Positions 26,561 to 35,075 of a DNA stretch of 64,000 nt are shown here, one piece after another. The notes below the pieces were generated by a model. That model did no database searches. It was not told the DNA's origin and worked only from the letters and a program-made list of their open reading frames with translations. This stretch comes from Ruminococcus flavefaciens (GTDB lineage Bacteria; Bacillota; Clostridia; Oscillospirales; Ruminococcaceae), in assembly GCF_900116855.1 (NCBI RefSeq), contig NZ_UETD01000013.1, positions 1-64,000 on the forward strand. Direction: 5' to 3'. Numbering within the stretch: the first letter of the stretch is position 1; each line of letters opens with the position of its first letter. The translations under genes were made by a program, and so were the position numbers.

Positions 26561-26953
26561 AACTATCTCGGGTAAACGGGACATATGCTTCTTATTGAAT
26601 TTGCGGATATAGGTCTTATTGAAAGCTGAAACAGCTTTTTTGTCGCTGAGATACATATTCTCGGGCAGAGCCTGAAGCACATCCGCGATATCACAGGCAA
26701 GTGCAGTGTCGCCGCCATCGAGGGTCCTGCGAAGTTCTCTTGAGGAGAATACCACAAAAGCCGTTGCAGCGTTGGGAACAGGGCTCTTTATTTGCAGCTC
26801 ACAGCCCAGACTGTCTGAAAGAATGGCAAGAGCTTCATCTGCCGATATCCTGCCGTCTATCATATCCGCAAGTGCGTCAGCGGCATGACGGCTTTCCGCG
26901 GAGTCGGCGTTTGCCCTTATAAAGACAGCTGTCTTTCTGATGATATCAGTCAT
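26558..26953 (-). CDS. Hypothetical protein coupled to B6-vitamer kinase
   Basis: 131 residues from the ATG at 26953, with AAAGGAG eight bases before it and a one-base overlap with the kinase stop. No signal peptide or membrane segment. Regions are mostly helical: residues about 25-50 (ESRHAADALADMIDGRIS) and a basic C-terminus (SAFNKTYIRKFNKKHMSR). I do not recognise the family. Position suggests a regulator or partner of pyridoxal kinase, but nothing in the sequence proves it. Confidence 0.8.
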   Translation of the reverse strand: MTDIIRKTAVFIRANADSAESRHAADALADMIDGRISADEALAILSDSLGCELQIKSPVPNAATAFVVFSSRELRRTLDGGDTALACDIADVLQALPENMYLSDKKAVSAFNKTYIRKFNKKHMSRLPEIV

Positions 26954-27801
26954 TACTGCTCCTTTACATAGTCGATGAGCTTGCCGAGGCATAGCTCAAA
27001 GCAGCTCCCGTACCATGTTTCTTCCATGTGTGGAATGGTAGCTTCGATACAGTCGAGAGTGAACTTCACGGATATATCAAGGCACTGCTGTATGTCCTTG
27101 CCAAGTGTACAGGCTCCGGAGAACACGCTGGAGAAAATATCTCCCGTGCCGTGAAAGCGTGAATTAACATTCCTTCCGAATGAGAAGTAGTATCTGTCGG
27201 ACTCACTGTCGTAGGCAGCTGCTCCCTGCAGCTTGTCATCGTAGTGAACTCCTGTTATAACGGGGGTCTTGCAGCCCAGTTCAGCCAGTCTGCGGAGCGC
27301 GTCTTTGACGTAGTTCTCATCATAGTCCTCGGTGTAGGGGATACCGAGGAGAAAAGCGGTCTCGGTCATGTTTGGGATAATAAAGTCAGCCTTTGCACAG
27401 AGCTTCTTCATCTTCTCCACGAACTCGTCCGTAAAGCCTGCATAGAGCTTGCCTGCGTCGCCGAGAACCGGGTCTACTATTATATAATTATCATCTGTTC
27501 CGAAATCATCAAAAAAGTCGGAAACTATATCCACCTGTTCCATGGAGCCCAGATATCCTGTGTACAGAGCATCAAAGTGCAGATCCATGGTCTTCCAGTG
27601 TGAAGCTATGGCAGGGATATCGCTGGTGAGGTCGCGGAATGTATAGCCGCTGAAGCCCTCGCCCGTATGTGTGGAAAGCACAGCCGTGGGAATGACTGCG
27701 GTCTCTATGCCCATAGCCGAAATGATCGGCAGGGCAACTGTCAGTGAGCACTTTCCGAAGCATGAGATGTCCTGTATGGATACGATCTTCTTCATAATCA
27801 T
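26953..27801 (-). CDS. Pyridoxine/pyridoxal/pyridoxamine kinase
   Basis: 282 residues, ribokinase-like (PfkB/ThiD) fold. Phosphorylates B6 vitamers with ATP to yield pyridoxal-5-phosphate precursors. Visible family features: ISCFGKCSLTVALPIISAMG near the N-terminus (substrate loop), YIIVDPVLGDAG, DFIIPNMTETAFLLG and the ATP/anion-hole block RFHGTGDIFSSVFSG. Two in-frame ATGs (27801, 27795) are close together; the second may be the true start. Proximal gene of a two-gene operon from a near-consensus promoter. Confidence 0.9.
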   Translation of the reverse strand: MIMKKIVSIQDISCFGKCSLTVALPIISAMGIETAVIPTAVLSTHTGEGFSGYTFRDLTSDIPAIASHWKTMDLHFDALYTGYLGSMEQVDIVSDFFDDFGTDDNYIIVDPVLGDAGKLYAGFTDEFVEKMKKLCAKADFIIPNMTETAFLLGIPYTEDYDENYVKDALRRLAELGCKTPVITGVHYDDKLQGAAAYDSESDRYYFSFGRNVNSRFHGTGDIFSSVFSGACTLGKDIQQCLDISVKFTLDCIEATIPHMEETWYGSCFELCLGKLIDYVKEQ

Positions 27802-27832
27802 CTTTCTTTCAAAATAGCGTTATCAATTTATG

Positions 27833-27861
27833 ATTATACAACAAAGATGTTCCTTTGTCAA
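27833..27861 (-). promoter_or_regulatory. Near-consensus sigma-A promoter of the pyridoxal kinase operon
   Basis: Minus strand TTGACA (27856-27861), 17-base spacer, TATAAT (27833-27838). Perfect -35 and -10 hexamers. Confidence 0.88.
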
Positions 27862-27973
27862 TATGCCGCGCAATACTGACAATATCATGCTGTATACACT
27901 TTATAAAAGAACCATTCTGCGAAGTATTATGTCATGATTTTGTTTTAAATGACATGATAGTACCATTGCGGGT

Positions 27974-28003
27974 TTGACACTGTTTCCCCTCATATGATAA
28001 AAT
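27974..28003 (+). promoter_or_regulatory. Probable promoter of the AraC-family gene
   Basis: TTGACA (27974-27979), 18-base spacer, TAAAAT (27998-28003). About 60 bp before the ATG at 28063. Confidence 0.6.
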
Positions 28004-28062
28004 CAAATTGGTGGTAAACTCCTTATCACTCGGCGAAAAACAGTTATAAAGGGGAATGGTGT

Positions 28063-28866
28063 ATGAGGATAGAAAGTATAACCCTCGATCATGAAAGAAC
28101 CAGAAATTTTGTAGTAGAGCGTCCCATGGGCGCAGGAGTATGGGTGTTCCTTGCACTGAAGGCAAGGGCAGTTTTTACTATCGGCGGCAGGGAGATACCT
28201 TCACCCGATAACTCTTTTATCCTGCTGACTCCCGAACAGCCATTCAGCTATCGCTGCGATGCGGACGACTTTAAGGAAGACAGCGTTTTCTTTACTCCCG
28301 ATGATGAGGATATGAAGCGTATCACCGACATGAAGATACCGCTGAACAAGGTAATACCCGCAGCCGAGCTCACAGGAATAACATCACTTCTTCGCAGTAT
28401 GTGCCTTGAGTACTATTCTGCCAACAAGAACAGGCTTGAGTCTGTGGACCTCTATTTCCGCCTGCTTCTCAGCAAGGTCAACGAGAGCGTTCTCAGCATG
28501 AAGAAGATAAGCGCAGTTCACGAGGGGCTTTACATAGAGAAGCTCATGTGGCTCCGCGAGAGCATTTACCGCTGGCCCTCCAAAACATGGACTGTAGACG
28601 AAATGGCAGCAGACGTGTCACTGAGCCGTTCAAGGCTCCAGCATCTCTACACCGAGACCTTCGGGATAAGCATATCCAAGGATATAATCACCAGCCGTCT
28701 GGACAAGGCGGCTGAGCTCCTGAAAAAGTCGGAATACTCCATCAACAAGGTAGCCGAGCTGGTAGGCTATCCCAATGCCTCTTACTTCAACAGACAGTTC
28801 AAGAACGGACTGGGCATGACTCCCACCGAATTCCGCAGGGAATATCAGGAACAGGAGGCAATATAA
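28063..28866 (+). CDS. AraC-family transcriptional regulator
   Basis: 267 residues. An N-terminal cupin-like ligand-sensing domain (1-130; RPMGAGVWVFLALKARAVFT) and a C-terminal double helix-turn-helix: WTVDEMAADVSLSRSRLQHL and the second motif YSINKVAELVGYPNASYFNR followed by FKNGLGMTPTEFRREY, the AraC hallmark. Ligand and targets unknown; the divergent neighbour is the pyridoxal kinase operon and the sugar operons are near, so control of carbohydrate genes is a guess. ATG at 28063 after AAAGGGGAATGGTGT. Confidence 0.93.
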   Translation: MRIESITLDHERTRNFVVERPMGAGVWVFLALKARAVFTIGGREIPSPDNSFILLTPEQPFSYRCDADDFKEDSVFFTPDDEDMKRITDMKIPLNKVIPAAELTGITSLLRSMCLEYYSANKNRLESVDLYFRLLLSKVNESVLSMKKISAVHEGLYIEKLMWLRESIYRWPSKTWTVDEMAADVSLSRSRLQHLYTETFGISISKDIITSRLDKAAELLKKSEYSINKVAELVGYPNASYFNRQFKNGLGMTPTEFRREYQEQEAI

Positions 28867-28918
28867 GCAAAAGCTCCGATAAATTCCGATTTATCGTAGC
28901 AGCCGTATAAAATTCAAT

Positions 28919-28948
28919 GCCCCTAAGCGCTTTGAAACGCTTAGGGGC
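28919..28948. terminator. Bidirectional terminator between AraC and anti-sigma genes
   Basis: GCCCCTAAGCG (28919-28929), 8-base loop, CGCTTAGGGGC (28938-28948): perfect 11-bp stem between convergent genes. T-rich flanks on both sides are moderate. Confidence 0.8.
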
Positions 28949-28988
28949 AAAACTTATATATGGGTATTTGTCTTCGCGGAGTTTCTTA

Positions 28989-30614
28989 TTATTCACAGAA
29001 CCATGGTTTTTTTGAGTTAAGCGTCATTTCCAGATCAATCTGCGTAGCAGTTCCGCCGCCGCTGTAAGGCAGGGGATTGATCATGTCGGTGCACTTTGAG
29101 AGATCGGCATTATGGAGAGTAGCCGATAACAGTGGTCTGCCGTAGCCAAGCAGCAGCGTAAGATATACTTCTTCGTTTTTCGGAAGCTTCCAGTTTTCGC
29201 CGTCTGTTACCCTGAACTTTATGATAAGGTCGCCGTTAAAAGAGTAATCTTCATAGGTATAAGGAGCAAAGTCCTCGGGACTCAGCTGCTGTCCTTTTTC
29301 ATTGTGAAGACGTATCACATCGTCCATAGTCAGCGAGCCTGCAACGGGAGCGCTGAGGATAGCCTCTTTGAAAGTCCATTCGTTTACAGCTTCGAGAACA
29401 TCTTCATAGGAATTTCTTGTCATATCTATGCTGTGTCCGCCAGTTTGGTCTGACAGTGTGCAGACGGCAAGTGCATCGGAGCTTTCGGACTTCTTTACGG
29501 TCAGATACCAGTTGCTTCTGTCGATGACGATAAACTTCATGTTCCGTGTGGGATCGAAATAATTGTAGTAGTTGCTGAACTCACGGAAGTCGCCTATTCT
29601 CAGAGCAGAGCCCTTTTTAGCAAGCTTCAGGACGTCATCAAGGTAAATGATACCCTCGTATTCTCTCTCGGGCTGAGTCTCATTTATAAAGCTCTGAACA
29701 TCGTCATATCTTATATCTATGCCGTTCTTGGTATCTATGCCTTCCGTGGCAGGATATTCCTTTTTATTGATACCGCGGAGCAGCCTGATATAGAGCGGTT
29801 TCTCGGGCGGCACTCCGCCTACCCAGACAGTATATCCGCTGCCCTCATTGATCCTGAACTCCCAGATATAAAGACCTGAGCCTATATCCTGATAGATATA
29901 TCCGGTAAAATCGGACCATGTGAGAGCGTCTTTTTTCTTTGAGAGCTCAATAACGTCCTTCAATGTGAGATTTTTTGACATAGGCTTTACCTGAGTTGTG
30001 GTTGCAGCCGCCGTAGTCGTAGTTTTTGTGCCTGTTTTGTCAGTCGTTTTCGCTGCGGTCTTGGCAGTAGTTTTGGCAGCTGCTCTGTCGGTGATCCTTC
30101 GTACTGTTGTACCTGCGGCAGGGCGGGTAGTCTCATGGACAGCATTTTCGCTATTGTCCGTGCTAACAGCGGTTTTGCCGCTTGTAACAGGCTGGTGAGC
30201 TGGATTATCGGTAGTTTCGACGGCAGCTTCATCAGTTACCACAGCGACGGTATGTGTAGTATCAGCAGAACTGCTTTCGATGATGTCAGAGGTCACTGTT
30301 GTGGCTGTTGCCATGATAACGGGAGTATCATCAACAGGCTTGCGGTCGGGAGCCTTCATCTTCATAATGCCCAATACTGCGCCGCAGACCACCAGTAAAC
30401 AGGCGGCAGCAAGGAATACTCTGTGCAGAGCAGGGGAGCGGCGTACTACATCGGTGCCCCTTACCTCATCATCGTCAGCCATATCCATACGGCTCAGAGC
30501 CTTGCGGTAGATACGCTCCGAGGTCTTTTTGTCGGCGGCAGTATAGCTGTCTGCAATGCGGCGGACGGTCTTATCGTCTGCATTGTGCAGTATATCGCTA
30601 ATGTTCCTTTTCAT
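28989..30614 (-). CDS. Membrane anti-sigma-like protein with three outer repeats
   Basis: 541 residues. Cytosolic domain 1-60 (MKRNISDILHNADDKTVRRI), one membrane helix (about 63-86), a Thr/Ala/Lys-rich linker (about 100-210), then three copies of an extracellular domain at about 216-325, 322-428 and 427-530. Each has the same pattern: a helix (LTLKDVIELSKKKDALTWSD, YLDDVLKLAKKGSALRIGDF, TMDDVIRLHNEKGQQLSPED), an aromatic/Tyr turn and a beta strand of the form FRxxxxxxW. It lies 12 bp after the ECF sigma gene, with GGAGGG before the ATG at 30614, so it is probably its membrane regulator; no catalytic or zinc-finger anti-sigma motif is seen. The signal sensed is unknown. Confidence 0.78.
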   Translation of the reverse strand: MKRNISDILHNADDKTVRRIADSYTAADKKTSERIYRKALSRMDMADDDEVRGTDVVRRSPALHRVFLAAACLLVVCGAVLGIMKMKAPDRKPVDDTPVIMATATTVTSDIIESSSADTTHTVAVVTDEAAVETTDNPAHQPVTSGKTAVSTDNSENAVHETTRPAAGTTVRRITDRAAAKTTAKTAAKTTDKTGTKTTTTAAATTTQVKPMSKNLTLKDVIELSKKKDALTWSDFTGYIYQDIGSGLYIWEFRINEGSGYTVWVGGVPPEKPLYIRLLRGINKKEYPATEGIDTKNGIDIRYDDVQSFINETQPEREYEGIIYLDDVLKLAKKGSALRIGDFREFSNYYNYFDPTRNMKFIVIDRSNWYLTVKKSESSDALAVCTLSDQTGGHSIDMTRNSYEDVLEAVNEWTFKEAILSAPVAGSLTMDDVIRLHNEKGQQLSPEDFAPYTYEDYSFNGDLIIKFRVTDGENWKLPKNEEVYLTLLLGYGRPLLSATLHNADLSKCTDMINPLPYSGGGTATQIDLEMTLNSKKPWFCE

Positions 30615-30626
30615 AATATCCCTCCT

Positions 30627-31187
30627 TCAAAGGGTGATGTCCATATCGGTAAGAATGGTTTTCAGCTTTTTCAGTGCTCTGCGGAGCCTGCTTCTCACCG
30701 TTATGGGGTTCATGCCGAGGATACGCGCGGTCTCGGATGAGCTTCTGTCATAGAAGTACTTCTGTATGATTATGGAGGAGTCGGGCTCGCCAAGCTCCTC
30801 AATCTTACTCAGGAGAATTGCCGATATATCGGAGCTCTCTGTGTCCGCCTCAATATCGTCTCCCGAGGCGAGAGTGTATTCTGTTTCGGCTTCAAGGGGG
30901 ATATTGAGAGCGGTATGCGTATTTATTGAGCGTCGGAAGTCTATGGCGCGGCGCTTTGCAGAGGTGCCGATATAGGCTTTCAGCGAGGTATCGCGAAGCA
31001 CATCATATTTCATCATGACATCGCTGAGCACCTCGGCGGTGCAGTCCTCAACATCGTTTCGGCTTCCTATTCCGCGGAGAATACTGTAAACTATGGTATA
31101 GGCATAGCTCCAGTACTCGTCAAACAGTGCCCTGAAACCTTCCTCGGGCGACTCTTTCATCATTCTCTTTATGTCGTTCTCGTTCAT
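30627..31187 (-). CDS. ECF-type RNA polymerase sigma factor
   Basis: 186 residues from the ATG at 31187 (AAAGGGGGTGGG upstream). Sigma region 2 (FRALFDEYWSYAYTIVYSIL, VEDCTAEVLSDVMMKYD) and region 4 (IIIQKYFYDRSSSETARILG, NPITVRSRLRRALKKLKTIL) are evident. Group 4 sigma; cotranscribed with the downstream membrane protein, presumably its anti-sigma. Regulon unknown. Confidence 0.92.
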   Translation of the reverse strand: MNENDIKRMMKESPEEGFRALFDEYWSYAYTIVYSILRGIGSRNDVEDCTAEVLSDVMMKYDVLRDTSLKAYIGTSAKRRAIDFRRSINTHTALNIPLEAETEYTLASGDDIEADTESSDISAILLSKIEELGEPDSSIIIQKYFYDRSSSETARILGMNPITVRSRLRRALKKLKTILTDMDITL

Positions 31188-31228
31188 TATCCCACCCCCT
31201 TTTCGGAAGATACATATATATGTCTTCA

Positions 31229-31257
31229 TTATACACATACGATGAGTAAATGTAAAG
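31229..31257 (-). promoter_or_regulatory. Promoter of the ECF sigma operon
   Basis: Minus strand TTTACA (31252-31257), 17-base spacer, TATAAT (31229-31234). Confidence 0.75.
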
Positions 31258-31426
31258 TGTTGCACAGAGATGAGCTTCCGATGCCTTTTTACGGCTGAGT
31301 TTTGCCGCAGAGTAACTTTATCTCCGCGTTACTTGCTATTTTTGTAATTTTATGATATAAGCGGCGAGCCGCCGCCCCCTGTTTCGCGGCAATGCTTTAC
31401 ATAAAAGCACTTTTTCTCCGCGGACG

Positions 31427-31471
31427 TTGATTTATTTAAATTTATATGATATAATAGTAGATATTCTACTA
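31427..31471 (+). promoter_or_regulatory. Promoter and palindrome of the DUF3737 gene
   Basis: TTGATT (31427-31432), 17-base spacer, TATAAT (31450-31455). Just downstream, TAGTAGA (31455-31461), TAT, TCTACTA (31465-31471) is a perfect 7-bp inverted repeat at the predicted transcription start, the expected place for a repressor operator. Confidence 0.72.
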
Positions 31472-31485
31472 TGAGGAGTGAGATT

Positions 31486-32328
31486 ATGAAGGAATTACAC
31501 AACGAGCACTTTACGGGGGAAAGGGCTCTGTTTCAGTGCAACGAACTCAGAATAAGCGGTTCGGTCTTCGATGACGGAGAGTCGCCGCTCAAACACAGCA
31601 GATTTATCGATCTTTCCGACTGTACCTTCGGGTGGAAGTACCCTATATGGTACAGCGAAAACATCAGGATGAAAAATTGCAGGATAGGGGAGCACGGCCG
31701 TGCGGGAATATGGTATGTCACAGATGTAAAGGTAGAAGATACTGTAATAGAAGCACCTAAGTGTTTCCGTCACTCAAACGGAATAAGCATGAACAATGTC
31801 AGCTTTCCCGGCGGGCAGGAGACCCTTTGGAAGTGTGCGAATATCCGTCTGAACAATGTGACCGCAGAAGGTGATTATTTTGCTATGGACTGTGACGGCA
31901 TGGAGGTCAACAGTCTGAAGCTGACAGGCGGCTACTCCTTTGACGGCGTAAGGAATGTGACTGTCAAGAATTCTGTTATCACAGGCAGAGACGCTTTCTG
32001 GAACAGTGAGAATGTCATCATATATGATTCTGTCATCACAGGAAAGTACTTCTGCTGGAATTCACGCAACATCACCCTTGTTAACTGCACCGTGGAGAGC
32101 CTTCAGGGAATGTGCTATACGGAGAACCTTATACTCAGGAACTGCAAGCTTCCGAATACTACCCTTGCCTTTGAGTATTCTACTGTAAATGCCGATATAA
32201 AGGGCGGTATCGACAGTATCATGAACCCTTACGGCGGCGTGATAAAGGCTGACTCAATAGGAGAGACCATCATGGACGAGAAGCAGGTAGACGTATCAAG
32301 GACAAAGATCATAGTTGGCGCTCAGTAA
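31486..32328 (+). CDS. DUF3737-family protein (right-handed beta-helix-like)
   Basis: 280 residues from the ATG at 31486, chosen because GAGGAG lies eight bases upstream; an ATG at 31471 is inside the palindrome. A string of short repeats in which an Asn/Asp/Cys rung is followed by a beta strand (for example FRHSNGISMNNVSF, FWNSENVIIYDSVIT, FCWNSRNITLVNCTV, MCYTENLILRNCKL) gives the sequence a parallel beta-helix look. No signal peptide, so it is cytosolic. Family function unknown. Monocistronic; terminator at 32336. Confidence 0.85.
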   Translation: MKELHNEHFTGERALFQCNELRISGSVFDDGESPLKHSRFIDLSDCTFGWKYPIWYSENIRMKNCRIGEHGRAGIWYVTDVKVEDTVIEAPKCFRHSNGISMNNVSFPGGQETLWKCANIRLNNVTAEGDYFAMDCDGMEVNSLKLTGGYSFDGVRNVTVKNSVITGRDAFWNSENVIIYDSVITGKYFCWNSRNITLVNCTVESLQGMCYTENLILRNCKLPNTTLAFEYSTVNADIKGGIDSIMNPYGGVIKADSIGETIMDEKQVDVSRTKIIVGAQ

Positions 32329-32335
32329 AAAATAT

Positions 32336-32370
32336 AGCCCCGAAGCGTTTGACGCCTCGGGGCTGTTTTG
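32336..32370. terminator. Terminator shared by DUF3737 gene and ackA
   Basis: AGCCCCGA (32336-32343) and TCGGGGCT (32357-32364), with an inner GCG/CGC pair, then GTTTTG. On the minus strand the tail is TATATTTTTTACTG, so it can also end ackA transcripts. Confidence 0.8.
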
Positions 32371-32437
32371 CATATTTCCTTGCAAATGAACAAGTTTATG
32401 CGTTGTTCCTTGCAATCAGCAGTTATTTATGCTATAA

Positions 32438-33637
32438 TTACTTGGAAATAAGAGCAAGTGTATCTCTTGCGATGAGGAGCTCCTCATTTGTGGGAACGAT
32501 CCATACCTCGATCTTTGAATCAGGTGTGGAGATCTTTGTGAGCTTGCCTCTGATAGAGCGGTTGAGCTCCTTGTCGATCTTGATTCCGAAGTAATCCATA
32601 TCCTCACAAACCTGCTCTCTTACTTCCCATGAGTTCTCGCCGATACCGCCTGTGAAGAGGACAGCGTCGAGACCGTTCATAGCAGCTGCATAAGAGCCGA
32701 TGTACTTCTTGATCTCGTAAGCCAGCATATCGGAAACCAGCTGAGCCTTTTTGTTTCCGTTGTTTGCAGCTTCCTGAATGTCACGGTTATCTGAACCAAC
32801 GCCTGATACACCGAGGAAGCCTGACTTCTTGTTCATATATTCGCTCATCTGTGAAGGTGTGAAGCCGTGCTTGTCAGCAACGAAGGTTACAGCAGAGGGG
32901 TCTACGGAACCTGTTCTTGTACCCATTACAACACCGTCAAGAGGAGTGAAGCCCATTGAAGTATCTACGGACTTGCCTGCGTCAACAGCTGTGATCGATG
33001 AACCGTTTCCGAGGTGACATGAAACGATCTTGAGATCCTTGATGTCCTTGCCCATAGCCTCTGCGAGAGCAGCGGATACGAAACGGTGTGATGTGCCGTG
33101 GAAGCCGTACTTCCTTACGTGGAGCTTCTCATAATCATCATAGGGAAGACCGAACATGAATGCCTTGGGGGGCATTGTCTGATGGAAGGCTGTATCAAAA
33201 ACAACTACCTGAGGTACGTTTGCGGGGATAACGCTCTTGCAGGCTCTGAGTGCCAGTGCGTGTGCGTGGTTGTGTACGGGAGCAAGCTCGCGGAGCTCGT
33301 CGATCTTGTCGATTACCTCATCGGTAACGAGAACGGACTTGTCGAATACGTCAGCGCCCTGTACTATTCTGTGACCAACAGCAGAGATAGCGTCCATGCT
33401 GTCGATGACCTTTGCATCGCCTGATGTAAGGCACTCTACCAGCTTCATGAAAGCCTCTGTATGTGTGGGGAATGAGCAGTCCTCGTCAAGAACTCTGCCG
33501 TCAGCAGTCTTGTGATTGATATGGCCGTCGATACCGATACGGTCGCAGTTGCCCTTAGCGATAACGCTCTCATCGCTCATGTCGATGAGCTGATACTTCA
33601 GTGAGGAGCTTCCTGCATTTACAACTAAGATGATCAT
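32438..33637 (-). CDS. ackA: Acetate kinase
   Basis: 399 residues, complete. Makes ATP from acetyl phosphate during fermentation, with phosphotransacetylase. ASKHA fold: NAGSSSLKYQLIDM (phosphate 1), VVFDTAFHQTMPPKAFMFGLP, RKYGFHGTSHRFVS, VSCHLGNGSSITAVDAGKSV and VLFTGGIGENSWEVREQV. ATG at 33637, GAAAGGAAA upstream. Transcribed away from tmcAL from its own promoter; phosphotransacetylase is not in the window. Confidence 0.97.
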   Translation of the reverse strand: MIILVVNAGSSSLKYQLIDMSDESVIAKGNCDRIGIDGHINHKTADGRVLDEDCSFPTHTEAFMKLVECLTSGDAKVIDSMDAISAVGHRIVQGADVFDKSVLVTDEVIDKIDELRELAPVHNHAHALALRACKSVIPANVPQVVVFDTAFHQTMPPKAFMFGLPYDDYEKLHVRKYGFHGTSHRFVSAALAEAMGKDIKDLKIVSCHLGNGSSITAVDAGKSVDTSMGFTPLDGVVMGTRTGSVDPSAVTFVADKHGFTPSQMSEYMNKKSGFLGVSGVGSDNRDIQEAANNGNKKAQLVSDMLAYEIKKYIGSYAAAMNGLDAVLFTGGIGENSWEVREQVCEDMDYFGIKIDKELNRSIRGKLTKISTPDSKIEVWIVPTNEELLIARDTLALISK

Positions 33638-33675
33638 ATATGTAATTTCCTTTCAAAAAATATTTTGCATATATT

Positions 33676-33703
33676 ATTATATACTATTTTTGAAAAATTG
33701 CAA
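33676..33703 (-). promoter_or_regulatory. Promoter of ackA
   Basis: Minus strand TTGCAA (33698-33703), 16-base spacer, TATAAT (33676-33681). Confidence 0.7.
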
Positions 33704-33876
33704 GTCCTTTTTTGAAATTTACGGGGGGCAAGCGGCATTTTTCTGCGTGAAAGGGGCGGAAATGCTGTGCTTTAGTGTTGCAAAACACCTAAAACCGCGT
33801 CAAAAACCTGCAATAATATGTAAAGTTGAGAAAAATTTACAGAAAATCATTGAAATAAAAGAAAAGAGGTAGTAAA

Positions 33877-35070
33877 ATGAAAGTCAGCGGTATTATCTGT
33901 GAGTATAATCCCTTCCACAACGGACATCTTTATCATATCAGAAAGACCCGTGAGAACGGCGCTACGCATATTGCTGCGGTAATGAGCGGCAATTTTGTAC
34001 AGCGCGGCGATACTGCCGTTATGGACAAGCTTGAAAGAGCAAGGCTGGCAGTCCGTTCGGGAGCTGATCTTGTCATTGAGCTGCCTGTGCAGTACAGTCT
34101 TGCCTCGGCGGAGAATTTCGCGTCGGGTGCTGTTCATCTTCTGGACAGTCTGGGTGCTGTGGACGAGCTTTCATTCGGCAGCGAATGCGGCGATACGCAG
34201 AAGCTTCTGAAGGCTATGGAGACAGTTGATCTTGCGGCGCTCACACACGCCGATGAGATAAAAAGCATTATGGAAAAGGGATATACTTACCCGAGAGCGC
34301 TCAATTCCGTGGTAAACGGCTACGATCCCGAGGCGGCTGCTGTCATAGCAGAGCCCAACAACACACTTGCAGTCGAGTACCTGAGGGCGCTTAAAAGAAG
34401 CGGTTCAGCCATGGAGCCTTTCACGGTAATGCGTGAAAAGGCTGCACATGACGGTACGGAAGCTTCCGACGGCTTTGCAAGTGCATCAATGCTCCGCGAG
34501 ATGATAGAGAACGGCGAGAGCATAGACAGCTTCACTACCGAGGAGTGGGCTGCTGCTGTGAGAAATGCGGTAAAAAACGGCGAGACAGCGTCCATGAGCA
34601 GGCTCGAAAGAGTCATACTCTACAAGCTGCGTACCTGCTCTGTTGAGGAGATAGCGCAGATATGCGACGTGGGACAGGGACTGGAGCACAGGATATACGG
34701 CGCGAGGATGGCAGGCTCACTTGACGAGCTGCTGTTCACGGTAAAGACGAAAAGATACACTATGGCAAGGATAAGGCGAATAATGCTTGCCCTGCTCATA
34801 GGTATAACAAAGACAGATATGGAGCAGCTGCCGCCATACGGAAGGATACTCGCCTTCAATGAGCGGGGCAGAGAGATACTTGCGAGAGCCAAGGGCTCTG
34901 CGGTGATACCATTCGGCTCCTCTATCGCAAAGCTGTCACAGCTGGGGGATACTGCTGAACGCTTTGCGGAGCTTGAGATAAGAGCTTCGGATATATATGG
35001 GCTGGCACTTGACACGGTAACGTCCGCCCAGAAGGATTATAGGGCAAAAATAATGATAGATATGGAGTAG
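33877..35070 (+). CDS. tmcAL: tRNA(Met) cytidine acetate ligase (TmcAL/YlbM)
   Basis: 397 residues. Acetylates the wobble cytidine 34 of elongator tRNA-Met using acetate and ATP. Adenylyl-transfer signature near the N-terminus: IICEYNPFHNGHLYHI (HxGH-type) and MSGNFVQRGD; KLERARLAVRSGADLV follows. Matches the usual family length. It uses acetate, so its position beside ackA, transcribed divergently, is functionally suggestive. ATG at 33877 after AAAGAGGTAGTAAA. Confidence 0.95.
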   Translation: MKVSGIICEYNPFHNGHLYHIRKTRENGATHIAAVMSGNFVQRGDTAVMDKLERARLAVRSGADLVIELPVQYSLASAENFASGAVHLLDSLGAVDELSFGSECGDTQKLLKAMETVDLAALTHADEIKSIMEKGYTYPRALNSVVNGYDPEAAAVIAEPNNTLAVEYLRALKRSGSAMEPFTVMREKAAHDGTEASDGFASASMLREMIENGESIDSFTTEEWAAAVRNAVKNGETASMSRLERVILYKLRTCSVEEIAQICDVGQGLEHRIYGARMAGSLDELLFTVKTKRYTMARIRRIMLALLIGITKTDMEQLPPYGRILAFNERGREILARAKGSAVIPFGSSIAKLSQLGDTAERFAELEIRASDIYGLALDTVTSAQKDYRAKIMIDME

Positions 35071-35075
35071 TGTAA

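Noticed and set aside
32410..32438. TTGCAA-17-TATAAT promoter-like match on the plus strand at the end of ackA
   Set aside because: It points into the ackA gene in antisense with no gene downstream; likely a chance match in AT-rich sequence.
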